From positions 54,488,521-54,552,520 of the forward strand of contig NC_037670.1 of NCBI RefSeq assembly GCF_003255815.1: a DNA stretch of 64,000 bases, written 5' to 3'. The translations under genes and the position numbers were made by a program. Numbering within the stretch: position 1 is the first letter of the stretch; every line of letters starts with the position of its first letter. This stretch comes from Theropithecus gelada (Eukaryota; Chordata; Mammalia; Primates; Cercopithecidae). The notes below the pieces were generated by a model that did not search any database, was not told the DNA's origin, and saw only the letters and a program-made list of their open reading frames with translations. Below, in pieces: positions 1-11,557 of this stretch.

Positions 1-280
1 AGGAAGCATGGCTGGGGAGGCTTAGGAAACTTACAATTGTGGTGGAAGGTGAAGAGGAAGCTGGCCCATCCTACATGGCTGGAGCAGGAGGAAGAGAGAG
101 TAAAGGGGGAAGTGCCACACACCAGATCTCATGAGAACTCACTATCCCATGAATAGCAAGGGGGAAGTGAAGTTCACAAACCCCATGATTCAATCACTGC
201 GCATCAGGCTCCTTCTCCAACACGCGGGGATCACGATTTGACATGAGATTTGGGTGGAGACACAGAGCAAAACCATATCA
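1..280 (-). mobile_element. MaLR-type LTR (THE1/MST-like), partial
   Basis: Read on the minus strand, the right end starts TGATATGGTTT(T)GCTCTGTG and runs through CACCCAAATCTCAT, the hallmark opening of THE1/MST mammalian-apparent LTR retrotransposons. The copy continues to the window edge and is cut there. It abuts the FGFR3-like fragment at 281 directly. Subfamily is not resolved. Confidence 0.8.
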
Positions 281-588
281 GGCAGCATCCTGCAGGCATA
301 TGCCCTGGTCATGCTGGGCGAGAGCTGCAGGCAGAGGCAGGCAGTGAGGAATCTGTCCAGCCGTTGTGTGCCCCTACCCTTTGCTGTCCTCACTGGCCCA
401 TCCTACATATATGGCTGCTGCTCAGCCTGATGGTGGTGCTGGGCAGTGAGATGGAGCTCCACTGTGCCGTGTGAAGTGGCTTAGCATGTGGAGGTGAACG
501 GCAGGAAGGTGGGCACCGATGGCATGTCCTACCTCACCATGCTCAAGGTGGATGTCACTGCTGGATGGATGCAAGGGGTGGGCAGGCT
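281..588 (+). pseudogene. FGFR3-like gene fragment (two exons plus short intron), non-processed
   Basis: Two blocks resemble consecutive exons of the extracellular immunoglobulin-like region of fibroblast growth factor receptor 3. Block one (281-317) corresponds to the end of the second Ig domain. Block two (about 383-547) corresponds to the start of the third Ig domain and reads GSEMELHC, then EVNGRKVGTDG, close to the FGFR3 GSDVEFHC and EVNGSKVGPDG motifs. About 65 bases of intron-like sequence separate the blocks, and block two ends in CTCAAG followed by GT, the expected donor. So this is a genomic duplicate, not a retrocopy. A gap of about two dozen bases follows the HC motif and shifts the frame, and the first donor is GC. 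It cannot make a receptor. FGFR1, FGFR2 and FGFR4 fit less well in the EVNG stretch. Confidence 0.75.
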
Positions 589-1264
589 TGTTACCAGCGG
601 AAGAGATCCGAGCTACTGGGGGGCAAGTTTGTGTGGGTCTCCAGCAACTTCAATTTTTCCCTCCCCAGAAGAAAGAATTCGACTGAAGGAGCAGAAAAAG
701 AGACCAAGGCAAGTTTCAAAGCAGAAGTTGAAGTTTATTTAAAAGGTTTTAGATCAGGAAAGAAAGGAAAGAATGCTTGGAAGAGATCCAAATGGGTGCC
801 TGAGGGTCAAAGAGGGGGGAAAAAAGGGGCCTTTAACTTTGATCCTGGGACTAATTTATAGACTCACCTCTTTCCCCTAGGGTGGGCTTTCTGCAGGTGT
901 GATGCCCTCCTTACCCTTGGAAATTGAGCACATGCAGTGTATTTAGGAACTTAAACTCATGCCCATCTGAGGCTTTCTTCTTTTCTCTGGTGGAGTGTAC
1001 CCAGAAGACCATACTTTGCAACTTTTGTCTGTCAGTGTGCATGCCCAGGAAGTTGCTTTTCCCTGGGGCCTGCCTTTAATTAACACTTAAATGTTAACAG
1101 GTGTGGACCATCGGGAACTGGCCTCTTCCTGGTTTTCACTGCCAATTTGTCACTTTTAGTGAGGCAATGCCATAATTACCAAACCATCACCTAACATTTT
1201 TAGTGGGTGAGGTGGGGGCGAGCCCTCTCCTGCCCCTATCATGTCTATCTATCTACCTGTAACA
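589..1264 (-). mobile_element. Solo ERV LTR, 676 bp, flanked by GGCT duplication
   Basis: The element begins TGTTACC and ends CTGTAACA on the plus strand. It is flanked by the 4-bp direct repeat GGCT at 585-588 and 1265-1268, the target duplication size usual for gammaretrovirus-like (ERV1) LTRs. On the minus strand a TATAAATTAG box near 855 precedes an AAATAAAC polyadenylation signal near 740, so the LTR is read on the minus strand. It interrupts the FGFR3-like fragment just after its second exon. I do not recognise the family. Confidence 0.75.
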
Positions 1265-1632
1265 GGCTGGGCTGTGGGGGCTCCACTTTACTGAAATCTA
1301 CCACCATTACAGAAGTTTTAAAGGAGCCAGTGAAAAACAAATTTATGATACCAGCAAGGAGACAAAATCCTCTGTAGTGAGCAGTTCTGGATATGAATTT
1401 GCTGCTGGTTTATAGCACCTTCTATAAACCACGGTCTGAAATTAGATGCAGTTCCTCCCAAAGTGAGAATATATGTGCCAGTGAATAACAATGGGAATCA
1501 TTTCTGTGACTTTTGTTCCTCATAATCCTTTCAAAGACATTTCTTTCTCCCTCTGCAACTTTGTAGTCTCTGAATTCACTCACTGAGTAAAGAATTCCTT
1601 GAGTAAAGAATCCCATATATGTAACAAAATAC
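1265..1632. other. Unassigned intergenic stretch
   Basis: The first bases, after the LTR target repeat, may be the continuation of the FGFR3-like intron. The rest is ordinary AT-rich sequence. I see no gene or recognisable repeat in it. Confidence 0.4.
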
Positions 1633-1640
1633 TCTTATCT

Positions 1641-1936
1641 TTCTTTTTTTTTGAGACAGAGTTTCACTCTTTTTGCTCAGGTTGGAGTGCAATGGTGCAA
1701 TCTCCGCTCACTGCAACCTCCACCTCCCGAATTCAGATGATTCTCCTGCTTCAGCCTTCTGAGTAGCCGGGATTACAGGCACACCCCATCATGCCCGGCT
1801 AATTTTTGTATTTTTAGTAGAGACGGGGTTTTGCCATGTTGACCAGGCTAGTCTTGAACTCCTGACCTCAGATGATCCGCCTGCCAATGGCCTCCCAAAG
1901 TGCTGGGATTACAGGTGTTAGTCACTGTGACTAGCC
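1641..1936 (-). mobile_element. Alu (AluS-like)
   Basis: The element has a poly-T head, GAGACAGAGTTTCACT and GTGCTGGGATTACAGG blocks, and reads on the minus strand. An 8-bp direct repeat CTTATCTT flanks it at 1634-1641 and 1940-1947. Confidence 0.95.
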
Positions 1937-1949
1937 AACCTTATCTTAA

Positions 1950-3995
1950 TGTTACTGGAAAAGGGTCTGAATCCATACCCCAAAAGAGGGTTCTTGCACC
2001 TCCCATAAGAAATAATTCAGAATGAGTTCCTACAGTAAAGTGAAAGCAAGTTTATTAGAGATGTAAAGAAACAAAAGAATGACTACTCCACAGACAGAGC
2101 GGTGAGATCGACTGCTTGATTGGCTATACTTATAGTTGTTTCTTGATTATATGCTAAACAAAGGGTAGATTATTCATGAGTTTTTCAGGAAAGGGGCAGA
2201 AATTTTCCAGAACTGAGGTTTCTTCCCCCATTTTAGAGGCTATAGGGTAATTCCTAGATCTTGCCACGGCATCTGTGAGCTGTCATGGCACTGGTGGTAG
2301 AGTCTTTTCGCATGCAAATGCATTATACTAGCGTATAATGAGCAGTGAGAATGAGCATCACCATCTTGGTTTTGGTGGGTTCTGGCTGGCATTTTTATTA
2401 TTATTATTATACTTCAAGTTCTAGGGTACATGTGCACAATGTGCAGTTTGGTAAATATGTATACATGTGCCATGTTGGTGTGCCGCACCCATTAACTTGT
2501 CATTTACATTAGATATATCTCCTAATGCTATCCCTCCCCACTCCCCCTACCCCATGACAGGCCCTGGTGTGTGATGTTCCCCTTCCTGTGCCCAAGTAAT
2601 CTCATTGTTCAATTCCCACCTATGAGTGAGAACATGCGGTGTTTGGTTTTCTGTTCTTGTGGTAGTTTGCTGAGAATGATGGTTTCCAGCTGCATCCATG
2701 TCCCTACAAAGGACATGAACTCATCCTTTTTTATGGTTGCATAGTATTCCATGGTGTATATGTGCCACATTTCCAGTCTGTCATTGATGGACATTTGGGA
2801 TGGTTCCAAGTCTTTGCTATTGTGAATAGTGCCACAATAAACATACATGTGCATGTGTCTTTATAGCAGCATGATTTATAATACTTTGGGTATATGCTCA
2901 GTAGTGGGATGGCTGGGTCAAATGGTATTTCTAGTTCTAGATCCTTGAGGAATTGCCACACTGTCTTCCATGGTTGAACTAGTTTACAGGCCCACCAACA
3001 GTATAGAAGTGTTCCTATTTCTCCACATCCTCTCTAGCATCTGTTGTTTCCTGACTTTTTAATGATCGCCATTCTAACTGGTGTGAGATGGTATCTCATT
3101 GTGGTTTTGATTTGCATTTCTCTGATGGCCAGTGATGATGAGCATTTTTTCATGTGTCTGTTGGCTGCATAAATGTCTTCTTTTGAGAAGTGTCTGCTCA
3201 TATCCTTTGCTCACTTTTTGATGGAGTTGTTTTTTGTTGTTGTTGTTGTTTGTTTGTAAATTTGTTTGAGTTCTTTGTAGGTTCTGGATATTAGTCTTTT
3301 GTCAGATGAGTAGATTGCAAAAATTTTCTCCCATTCTGTAGGTTGCCTGTTCACTCTGATGGTAGTTTCTTTTGCTGTGCAGAAGCTCTTTAGTTTAATT
3401 AGATCCCATTTGTCAATTTTGGCTTCTGTTGCCATTGCTTTTGGTGTTTTAGTCATGAAGTCCTTGCCCATGTCTATGTCCTGAATGATATTGCCTAGGT
3501 TTTCTTCTAGGGTTTTTATGGTTTTAGGTCTAACATTTAAGTCTCTCATCCATCTTGAATTAATTTTTGTATAAGGTGTAAGGAAGGGATCAGCTTTCTA
3601 CATATGGCTAGCCAGTTCTCCCAGCACCATTTATTAAATAGGGAATCCTTTCCCCATTTCTTGTTTTTGTCAGGTTTGTCAAAGATCAGATGGTTGTAGG
3701 TGTGTGGTATTATTTCCGAGGGCTCTGTTCTGTTCCACTGGTCTATATCTCTGTTTTGGTACCAGTACCATGCTGTTTTGGTTATTGTCTGGCTGGCATT
3801 TTTTTAAACCACATCCTGTTTTATCAGCAGAGTCTCTGTGACCTGTATCTTACGCTGGCCTTCTATCTCATCCTGATAGAAGGTTAGAATGTCTAACCTC
3901 CTGGGAATGCAGCCCAGTAGATCTCAGCCTTATTTCACCCAGCTGCTATTTAAGATGGAGTCGCTTTGATTTTGAAGCAGAATATCTCTCTGACA
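1950..3995 (-). mobile_element. ERV LTR split by an L1 insertion
   Basis: Two arms (1950-2380 and 3804-3995) form one LTR on the minus strand. It starts TGTCAGAG at 3995, carries a TTAATAAACTTGC-like polyadenylation region near 2050, and ends CAGTAACA at 1950. I recognise the sequence as a common primate ERV LTR, including the run that encodes CATTCCCAGGAGG and CCATCTTGGTTTTGG, but cannot name the family. The central part is interrupted by the L1 listed next. No convincing target duplication is visible. Confidence 0.6.
2397..3787 (-). mobile_element. 5'-truncated L1 (L1PA-like) inside the LTR
   Basis: This is the 3' end of a LINE-1 in reverse orientation, with the poly-A visible as TTATTATTATTATTAT at its left edge. 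Minus-strand reading gives pieces of the ORF2 C-terminus (for example PFDPAIPLLSIYPK near 2900). A 16-bp direct repeat TCTGGCTGGCATTTTT flanks it at 2381-2396 and 3788-3803, so the integration is clean. The element is about 1.4 kb and cannot move. Confidence 0.93.
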
Positions 3996-4800
3996 CCTTC
4001 ACCGGTGGAAACTGGAGTGCACAGGTGCCAGCAGGGACAAACTCCACTCACCCAACCCACTGTGCTCCACCACTTGTGGGAGGGGGAGCATGCAGGTAAG
4101 TGGGTACAGGAGCTGAGACAAACACTTTTGGACTCTGGCAGGAGCAAACTCTGTACGGGCCCCATGGCAACATCTGGCAGGTGCTCATGACTTCTGAAAC
4201 CCCAGAAGGACTGTTAACAGTGCCCTTTTAGCTTTGCTGTCCATGGACAGCTTAAGTGTTAACAGCTCAATGGAGGATCAGTGTGATAGCCTTTTGCATC
4301 CATACTCATGGCACCTGAGTTCTTGTCTGGCATCCAGGAGGAATGAGGTTGCAAGAACAAATTGAAGATGGTAAATGTGAGGTATTTTATTGCCGATCAA
4401 AGTGGCTCTCAGCTGGAAGGGGAGCAGAAAAGGATATTGAGTAAGATTATGTTCCCCTGAAGTCTGGTCATCCCTGGCCAGACTTTTCTCTGAAATTATT
4501 CCATCATGCTTTCTCTGTGAAGTCAAGCTCCTTCTCTCTAATGTCCAACCATAGTCTCCAATTTCCAGCTGCTTCTCCTCTCTTTGCTGGCTGAGCCTGG
4601 GGTTTTTATGGGCACAAGAAGGGGAGTGGGGTGGGACATGGGTGGTTTTGGAAAAAGCAACATTCAAGCGGGAAAACAGAGATGTGAATTTTAACTTTGA
4701 GCAGTGTTATCAGGCTTTTTGGCATAAAGGTGGGGCCCTAACCAGAAATCGGCCCTCCCAGAATTTCTCTGCCTCCCGTCCCTACTGTTTGAATGCCTCT
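3996..4800 (-). mobile_element. Probable ERV1 LTR, family not identified
   Basis: On the minus strand the region carries CCCATAAAAACCCCAGG (TATA-like, near 4600) and further on GGCAATAAAATACC (polyadenylation signal, near 4392), in LTR order. The opening with GGTTAGGGCCCCACC recalls HERV-P/LTR8-9-like LTRs, from memory only. A 129-codon open frame on the minus strand here has no protein similarity I know and is treated as chance. Confidence 0.5.
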
Positions 4801-5017
4801 GACATTAAGATCCACTATAACATTATGGGAAAAGTCTATTGGAATTGTAGTTAATGAGAAATGGAAGAATTAGGATGGGCTGTTCTGAAAGGTGTAGCAT
4901 TAGTTACATTTGTGTTTACAAGTTTTTTATTAACTATATTTGTTACTTATGAATATATATCATGTTTTATTCTGTCTAGTTTAAACATATACACTGGATA
5001 ATAAAAGTGGTGCCCAC

Positions 5018-5616
5018 TGTGAAAGAAAAATAAACCTCTGGACCTCCAAAACACTAAGCCAATGGAAAAGTCAAGCTGAAAACTGTGTCAGGCAAACCTG
5101 CCTCCCATTTTATTTCTAAATAAGATAGCTACAAATATAGAAAGCTACATATTTTCCTCACAATTTGCCCATAAGGAAATTCGTTGGAATAAAGGGCAGA
5201 CAGAACTCAAAGTCACCCCTCTGAGGCTCACCTGAGACAAATGCATATTTGATTGCTTCTTCTGTCCTATTGTTTATGTAAAAATGCAGATTCACTGAGG
5301 CAGAATAAATTTTATATTCAGTGATGGGTTTATCAAGGACTCAAAATAATGTAATCTTTTGTCTTTTATCTACTTATGACCTGGAAGCCCCCAACTCCAG
5401 TTGTCTCACCTTACCAGATCGAACCAATGTACATCTTACACATATTGATTAATGTCTCATGTCTTCCTAAAATGTATGAAAGCAAGCTGTACCTTTACCA
5501 CCTTGTTCATGTCATCAGGACCTTCTGAGGCTGTGTCACAGGCATGTCTTTAACCCTGGCAAAATAAACTTTTTAAATTGATTGAGACCTGTCTTAGGTA
5601 CCTTTTAGTTTACACA
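5018..5616 (+). mobile_element. Solo LTR, family X copy 1
   Basis: The element begins TGTGAAAGAAAAATAAACC and ends near TTTAGTTTACACA. It has GGCAAAATAAACTTTTTAAA (polyadenylation signal) about 50 bases before its end. A second copy of the same family lies at 38329-38942. The plus-strand orientation follows from the polyadenylation signal. I recognise it as a primate ERV LTR but cannot name it. Confidence 0.65.
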
Positions 5617-6049
5617 GCCAAGACCCTGCTAGCTGGCCACTACTGCACCCAGCTGATGCATCATCATTGCATGGGCTCTGGTTTCTTGAAAACAATTGTT
5701 TTATTTGGGTAGCAGATGGGCCGATGTGTACCTGAGACTGTGGCACTGTGCTTTAGGTGATATGGGATGTGCCAAGCGCCAAATTCCAGCCAGTCTATCC
5801 TGTGACTGTTTAAAATTCTTTAGCGTAGTGTGAAAATGAGAATAAACAGCTCCTGAATGCTAACAATGGCTGTCAGTAGTACATTTAGGGTGATCTAAGG
5901 TAGCCATGCAGAAGTTCTGGGTCCTTTTGTGGCTCTTCTCTCAGCGGCTGGTGGAGTGGTTTTCTTGGTCTTGTGATCCAGGTCGTATGTATGTAAGGGG
6001 AGTTGAGGGCAGGGTGGGGAAAAGAGAAGAGATCCAGATTCCTAGAGGA
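5617..6049. other. Unassigned intergenic stretch
   Basis: No gene, RNA or named repeat is apparent. The short open frames on both strands show no protein features. Confidence 0.4.
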
Positions 6050-6256
6050 AATAGGCATGTAGACCAATGGAACAGAATAGCAAAACCAGATATAAAGCCA
6101 TATACTTTCAGCTAACTGATCTTTGACAAAGTAAACAAAAACATGAAGTGGGGAAAGGACACCCTATTAAAAAATTGTGCTCGGATAACTGGCAAGCCAC
6201 ATGTAGTAGAATAAAACTGAATTTTCATCTCTCACCTTACACAAAAACTAACTCAA

Positions 6257-6546
6257 GGCTGGGCGCGGTGGCACATGCCTATAATCTTAACACTTTGAAA
6301 GACGGAGGTGGTTAGGTCACTTGATGTCAGGAGTTCTAGACCAGCCTGGCCAACATGGAGAAACCCTGTCTCTACTAAAAATACAAAAATTAGTTGGGCG
6401 TGATGGTGGGCACTTGTAACTCCAGCTACTCAGGAGACTGAGGCAGGGAGAAGTGCTTGAACCTGGGAGGGGGAGGTTGCAGTTAGCCAAGATCACACCA
6501 CTGCACTCCAGCCTGGGCGACACAGTAAGACTCCATCTGAAGAAAA
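6257..6546 (+). mobile_element. Alu
   Basis: It starts GGCTGGGCGCGGTGG and runs to an A-rich tail. The flanking AACTCAAG appears before 6257 and again near 6738, after the partial Alu that follows, suggesting that both arrived as one unit or were duplicated together. Confidence 0.92.
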
Positions 6547-6550
6547 TAAA

Positions 6551-6717
6551 AATACAAAAATTAGCTGGGTGTGGTGGCACATGCTTGTAATCCCAACTAC
6601 TCAGGAGACTGAGTCATGAGAATCTCTTGAACCCTGGAGACAGAGGCTGCAGTGAGCTGAGATCCTGCCACTGCACTCCAGCCTGGGTGACGGAATAAGA
6701 CTCTGTCTAAAAAAAAG
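6551..6717 (+). mobile_element. Partial Alu (second half)
   Basis: It begins in the middle of an Alu (AAAAATTAGCTGGGTGTGG) and ends in a short A tail. It follows the previous Alu with no spacer. Confidence 0.9.
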
Positions 6718-7177
6718 TATATATAAAAAAATCAACTCAAGATGGATTGCAGACTTTAATACCTGAAACTAGACAAATTTTAGAAGATAATACAGAAAAA
6801 ACTCTTCTAGACATTGGCTTAGGCAAAGAGTTTATGACCAAGTTCCCAAAACCAAATGCAACAAAAACAAAGATAAATAAATATGACTTAATTAAACTAA
6901 AAAGCACAGTAAAAGAAATAATCTGAAGATTAAGCAGACAACCCACAGAGAGGGAAAAAAATATTCACGAACTATCCATCCAACAAAGGACTAATATCCA
7001 GAATCTGCAAGAAACTCAAACAAATCTGCAAGAAAAAAACAAATAATCTCATTAAAAAGTGGGCTAAGCACATAAATAAATAATTCTCAAAAGAAAATAT
7101 ACAAATGGCCAAAAATGTATGAAAAAATGCTCAACATTACTAATTATCAGGGAAATACAAATCAAAATCACAATGTG

Positions 7178-7499
7178 GGCCAGGCATGGTGGCTCACGCC
7201 TGTAATCCCAGTACTTTGGGGGGCCGAGGTGGGTGGATCACGAAGTCAGGAGATGGAGACCATCCTAGCTCACACGGTGAAACCCTGTCTCTACTAAAAA
7301 TACCAAAGACCGGGTGTGGTGGCACGCGCCTGTACTCCCAGTTATTCGGGAGCCTGAAGCAGGAGAATCACTTGAACCTGGGAGGCGGAGGTAGCAGTGA
7401 GCTGAGATTGCACCACTGCACTCTAGACTTGGGTACAGAGTGAGGCTCCATCTCAAAAAACAAAACAAAACAAAAACGAAAAACAAACAGAAAAAATAC
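7178..7499 (+). mobile_element. Alu with A-rich CAAAA tail
   Basis: It starts GGCCAGGCATGGTGGCTCAC and ends in an imperfect CAAAA repeat. It lies inside the L1, whose ACCATGTG sequence resumes immediately after the tail. Confidence 0.94.
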
Positions 7500-7550
7500 A
7501 CCATGTGATACCACCTTACTCCTGCAAGAATGGCTATAACTAAAAAATCA

Positions 7551-7832
7551 GGCTGGGTTTAGTGGCTCACACTTGTAATCACAGCACTTTGGGAGGCCGA
7601 GGCAGGCAGATCACCTGAGGCCAGGAGTTTGAGACCAGCCTGGCACATGGTGAAATCCCATCTCTACTAAAAATACAAAAATTAGCCGGGTGATGTGGCG
7701 TGCACCTGTGGTCCCAGCTACTTGGGAGGCTGAGGCAGGAGAATTGCTTGAACCTGGGAGGCAGAGGTTGCAGTGAGCTGAGATCTTGCCACTGAACTTC
7801 CAGCCTGGGTGACAGAACGAGACTCCATCTCA
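7551..7832 (+). mobile_element. Alu
   Basis: It starts GGCTGGGTTTAGTGGCTCAC and ends GAGACTCCATCTCAA. Its tail has become a TA-rich microsatellite. Confidence 0.93.
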
Positions 7833-7872
7833 ATATATATGCTATATATATTATATATGTATTTATATATAA
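7833..7872. repeat. TA-rich simple repeat
   Basis: The stretch is alternating TATATA with few interruptions and replaces the poly-A tail of the Alu before it. Confidence 0.85.
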
Positions 7873-8582
7873 TAAAAAACAACGTTGGTGTAGATGTGAT
7901 GAAAGAGAACACTTTTCCACTGCTGATGTGAATGGTAACTGGTGCAATAAATATGGAGAACAGTATGGCGATTCCTTAAAGAACTAAAAGTTGAACTACC
8001 ATTTGATCCAGCAATCTCAGTACTGGTTATCTACACAGAGGAAAATAAGTCATCACATGAAAAAGACACTTGCACACACATGTTTATAACAGCGCAATTT
8101 GCAATAGTAAAAATATGGAAACAGCCTAAATGCCCGTCAACCGAGTGGATAAAGAAAATAGGATATATATACACACCATGGAATACTACCCAGCCATTAA
8201 AAGGAACAAAATAATGGCATTCACAGCAATCTGGATAAAGTTGGAGATCATTATTCTAAGTGAAGTAACTCAGGAATGGAAAACCAAGCATCATTATGTT
8301 GTCACGTTTTAGTGGGGGCTAAACTATGAGGATGCAAAGGCATAAGAATTATGTAACATAATGGATTCTGGAAACTTGGAGGAAAGGGTGGGGGGTAGTG
8401 AGGGGTAAAAGACTACACGTTGGGTACAGCGTCCACTGCTGGGGAGATGATGCACCAAAATCTCACAAATCACCACTAAAGAACTTATTCGTGTAACCAA
8501 ACACCACCTCTATTGAAATAATAATGATAAAAACAAAAAACACCAACAACTCCCTAAGTTTAAGTTTATATGCTTTGGCCAG

Positions 8583-8875
8583 TTTTTTTTTCTCCAGAAA
8601 GGATCTCCCTGTCACCCAGGATAGAGTGTAGTGGCTTGACCACAGCTTGCTGCAGCCTCAGGCTTCTGGGCTCAGTCAATTCTCCTTCCTCAGCCTCCTG
8701 AATAGTTGGTATTACAGGTGCAGGCCACCATGCCCACATATTTTTGTATCATGTGTAGACATAGGGTTTTGCCATGTTACTCAGGCTGGTCTCACATTCC
8801 TGGGCTAAACAGTTTTTGTGTCTTGGCTTTTTAAAGTGCTGGGATTGCAAGCATGAGCTACCATAATGCCTGACT
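8583..8875 (-). mobile_element. Old Alu (AluJ-like)
   Basis: The Alu blocks are diverged (CTCAGCCTCCTGAATAGTTGG, AAGTGCTGGGATTGCAAGC) and have a poly-T head. The divergence suggests the oldest Alu class. Confidence 0.88.
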
Positions 8876-9704
8876 AGAATCTTATTTTTATATGACATAG
8901 AAAAATTAAATATATTTAGATCTGTTAGTTAACAGAAAATTTGAGAAAACATTTTTATTAAAATACAAAATGGTTTTTATCTAAAAATACTGATATAAAA
9001 CAGTTCAAAATTACTTCCTAGAAATTTCACTACAAATTTGGTTGCTCGTTAATGTAATTAATATGTATAATTAAAACTACTAGATTTAAGGAATAACAAT
9101 TTGATATAGAGAGTGTATAAACAAAAACAAAACATGCTTTCATCAAGAAAGTCAGAAACATTTTGTCTAGTTTGAAATTACTTAAAGGTTGTCTCAAATT
9201 GAAAAAATAAGACATATGCAGATTAAAATATTAGAAGTTAAAAAATTAATTATAAGAGATTATAAAATACGTACAGAAATCTAGAGTGGACAAAAATAAT
9301 AGATTTGATGGATTTATTTTTAAAGTTTCACCAAAATTAACTTTAGTATTGATAATATACTAATACAAAAGTAAAAGCTGATTTTCTTTTGAACAAAATT
9401 TTATGTATTATTATTAATACGACACAGTAATGTATTTTTGTTTATCTTTTGAATAAATTTTAAAAGAGAGGTAGAATTTTTCTCATACTGCCTTTTTTCA
9501 GGTTTTTGGATTGAAAAATTTAATCTCCTGTATCAAACAGTAAAATGTTTTGTTTTTAAAAATCTTTTAATTATCACTTTGGCTAAATGAATGACTATTA
9601 TTTTATGGTGACCTATGATCCTATTTTGGTCAAGTATTTTAACCCTCTGACATATTTGACAGTCTTTCTAAAATCAAATTTCAGCTTAAAAATTGTCTTT
9701 TTTT
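8876..9704. other. AT-rich intergenic stretch
   Basis: The sequence is strongly AT-rich. I recognise no gene or repeat family here. Confidence 0.4.
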
Positions 9705-9997
9705 GGCCGGGCATGGTGGCTCATGCCTGTAATCCCAGCACTTTGGAAGGCTGAGACAGGTGGATCTCCTGAGGTCAGGAGTTTAAGACCAGCCTGGGCA
9801 ACATGGTGAAACCCCATCTCTACTAAAAATACAAAAAATTAGCTGGTCATGGTGACAGACACCTGTAATCCCAGCTACTCAGGAGGCTAGGGCAGGAGAA
9901 TCGCTTGAACCTAGCAGGCCAAGGTTGCAGTGAGCCAAGATGGCGCCACTGCACTCCAGTCTTGGCAACAAGAGTGAAACTTTGAAAAAAAAAAAAA
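9705..9997 (+). mobile_element. Alu
   Basis: It runs from GGCCGGGCATGGTGGCTCAT to a 12-base A tail. It is followed within six bases by an Alu in the opposite direction, so the pair can form a hairpin. Confidence 0.95.
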
Positions 9998-10002
9998 CTG
10001 TC

Positions 10003-10292
10003 TTTTTTTTTTGACAGAGTCTTGCTCTGTTGCCCAGGCTGGAGTGCAGTGGCCTGATCTCAGCTCACTGCAGCCTCCACCTCCCAGGTTTAAGAGATTC
10101 TCCTGCCTCAGCCTCCCGAGTAGTTGGGATTACAGACGTGTGCCACCGTGACCGGTTAATTTTTGTATTTTTAGTAGAGACAGGGTTTCACCATGTTGGC
10201 CAGGCCAGTCTTGAACTTCTGACCTCAAGTGATCCGCTGAACTCGGCCTCCCTACGTACTGGGATTACAGGCATGAGCCATGATGCCCGACC
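10003..10292 (-). mobile_element. Alu
   Basis: It has a poly-T head followed by GACAGAGTCTTGCTCTGTTG and ends ATGATGCCCGACC. It is the inverted partner of the Alu just before it. Confidence 0.95.
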
Positions 10293-10437
10293 TTAAAATT
10301 ACTGGTTTTTGACCCCTAACTTTTGGTTGCTACAGAGAGCCAATGCAACATCCAAAAGAGTGATAAACAGGATTATTTGATATGTTAAATCGCATGGGAA
10401 GCATTGTCAAATTAAAAATGATGTTTGGGCCAGGCAC

Positions 10438-10731
10438 GGGGGCTCACACCTATAATCCCAGCACTTTAGGAGGCCGAGGCAGGTGGATCACAAGGTCAGG
10501 AGTTCGCGACCAGTGTGGCCAACATGGTGAAACCCCATCTCTACTAAAGATAACAAAAAAGTTACCTGGACATGGTGGCACACGCCTGTAATCCCAGCTA
10601 CTTGGGAGGCTGAGCCAGGAGAATCACTTGAATCCAGAAGGTAGAAGTTGCAGTGAGCCGAGATCATACCATTGCACTCCAGCCTGGGTGATAGGGTGAG
10701 ACTCCATCTCAAAAAAAAAAAAAAAAAAAAA
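10438..10731 (+). mobile_element. Alu with 21-base A tail
   Basis: It begins GGCCAGGCACGGGGGCTCAC. The direct repeat GATGTTTG flanks it on both sides. Confidence 0.95.
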
Positions 10732-11254
10732 GATGTTTGACCTCCTTCAACTTATATTTTAATGAATATGTTATTAATATTTATTTCAAAATTTTATAGA
10801 ATTTCTAAAAATCTAATATCTATCTGTTTATATACTATTAGTCATAATTATGTTTATTATGAAAAAATATTGTAGGCAACAGATATAATCAATTTTTAAT
10901 TTGTTTTTTCATAATCATTTAAGTAATTTTCAGTTAATGGTTTAATTCCTATTTAGTTTCTAAAAACCTCAAAAGCACACAAAATCCTAGAGTATTGTGT
11001 CTTTAGGAGGTTCATGAAAAGATGGAAAGTGACCAGACAAGTTGAGTCCTGTTTCTGATAATTTTAGGATCATAATTGAATATCAGGAAAATACTTTGCC
11101 ACATTTTTATGCTAAATCAGCAAGTACTGAAATTTTTTAGATGTGCTCTTTAAATAAACTCCATGGTCCAAGTAAAAGTACCTATGAGAACCACTCAGTT
11201 ATCAGTGCTAGGCACATAAATTGGAGAAAAAGTCCTGGTATGTAAGATGACATA
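10732..11254. other. AT-rich intergenic stretch
   Basis: I see no gene and no recognisable repeat family in this segment. Confidence 0.4.
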
Positions 11255-11557
11255 ATTTTTTTTTTTTTTTTTTTTTTTTACATGGAGTCTCACTTTGTCG
11301 CCAGGCTGGAGTACAGTGGCATGATCTCAGGTCACTGCAACCCCTGCCTCCCAGGTTCAAGCGATTCTCCTGCCTCAGCCTCCCTAGTAGCTGGGACTAC
11401 AGGCACATGCCACCATGCCCAGCTAATTTTTGTATTTTTAGTAGAGATGGAGTTTCACCATGTTGGCCAGGGTGATCTCGATCTCTTGACCTTGTGATCT
11501 GCCCACATCAGCCTCCCAAAGTGCTGGGATTACAGGTGTGAGCCACTGTGCCCGGTC
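11255..11557 (-). mobile_element. Alu
   Basis: It has a 25-base T head and ends TGTGCCCGGTC. A 12-bp target repeat AAGATGACATAA flanks it. Confidence 0.95.

Larger units (their letters stand above)
6050..8548 (+). mobile_element. Old L1 3' part, interrupted by four Alu units
   Basis: Plus-strand pieces of LINE-1 ORF2 are recognisable: GACCAATGGAACAGAATAGC at about 6062, CTTTGACAAAGTAAACAAAA at about 6121, and the final ORF2 block at 8130-8300, which translates as IYIHTMEYYPAIKR. The L1 is broken at 6257-6717, 7178-7499 and 7551-7872 by Alus and a TA repeat, and it carries many stops. It is a fossil. Confidence 0.85.

Noticed and set aside
4278..4667. Minus-strand open frame of 129 codons
   Set aside because: It lies in a probable LTR, with TATA and polyadenylation signals inside it, and shows no protein features.
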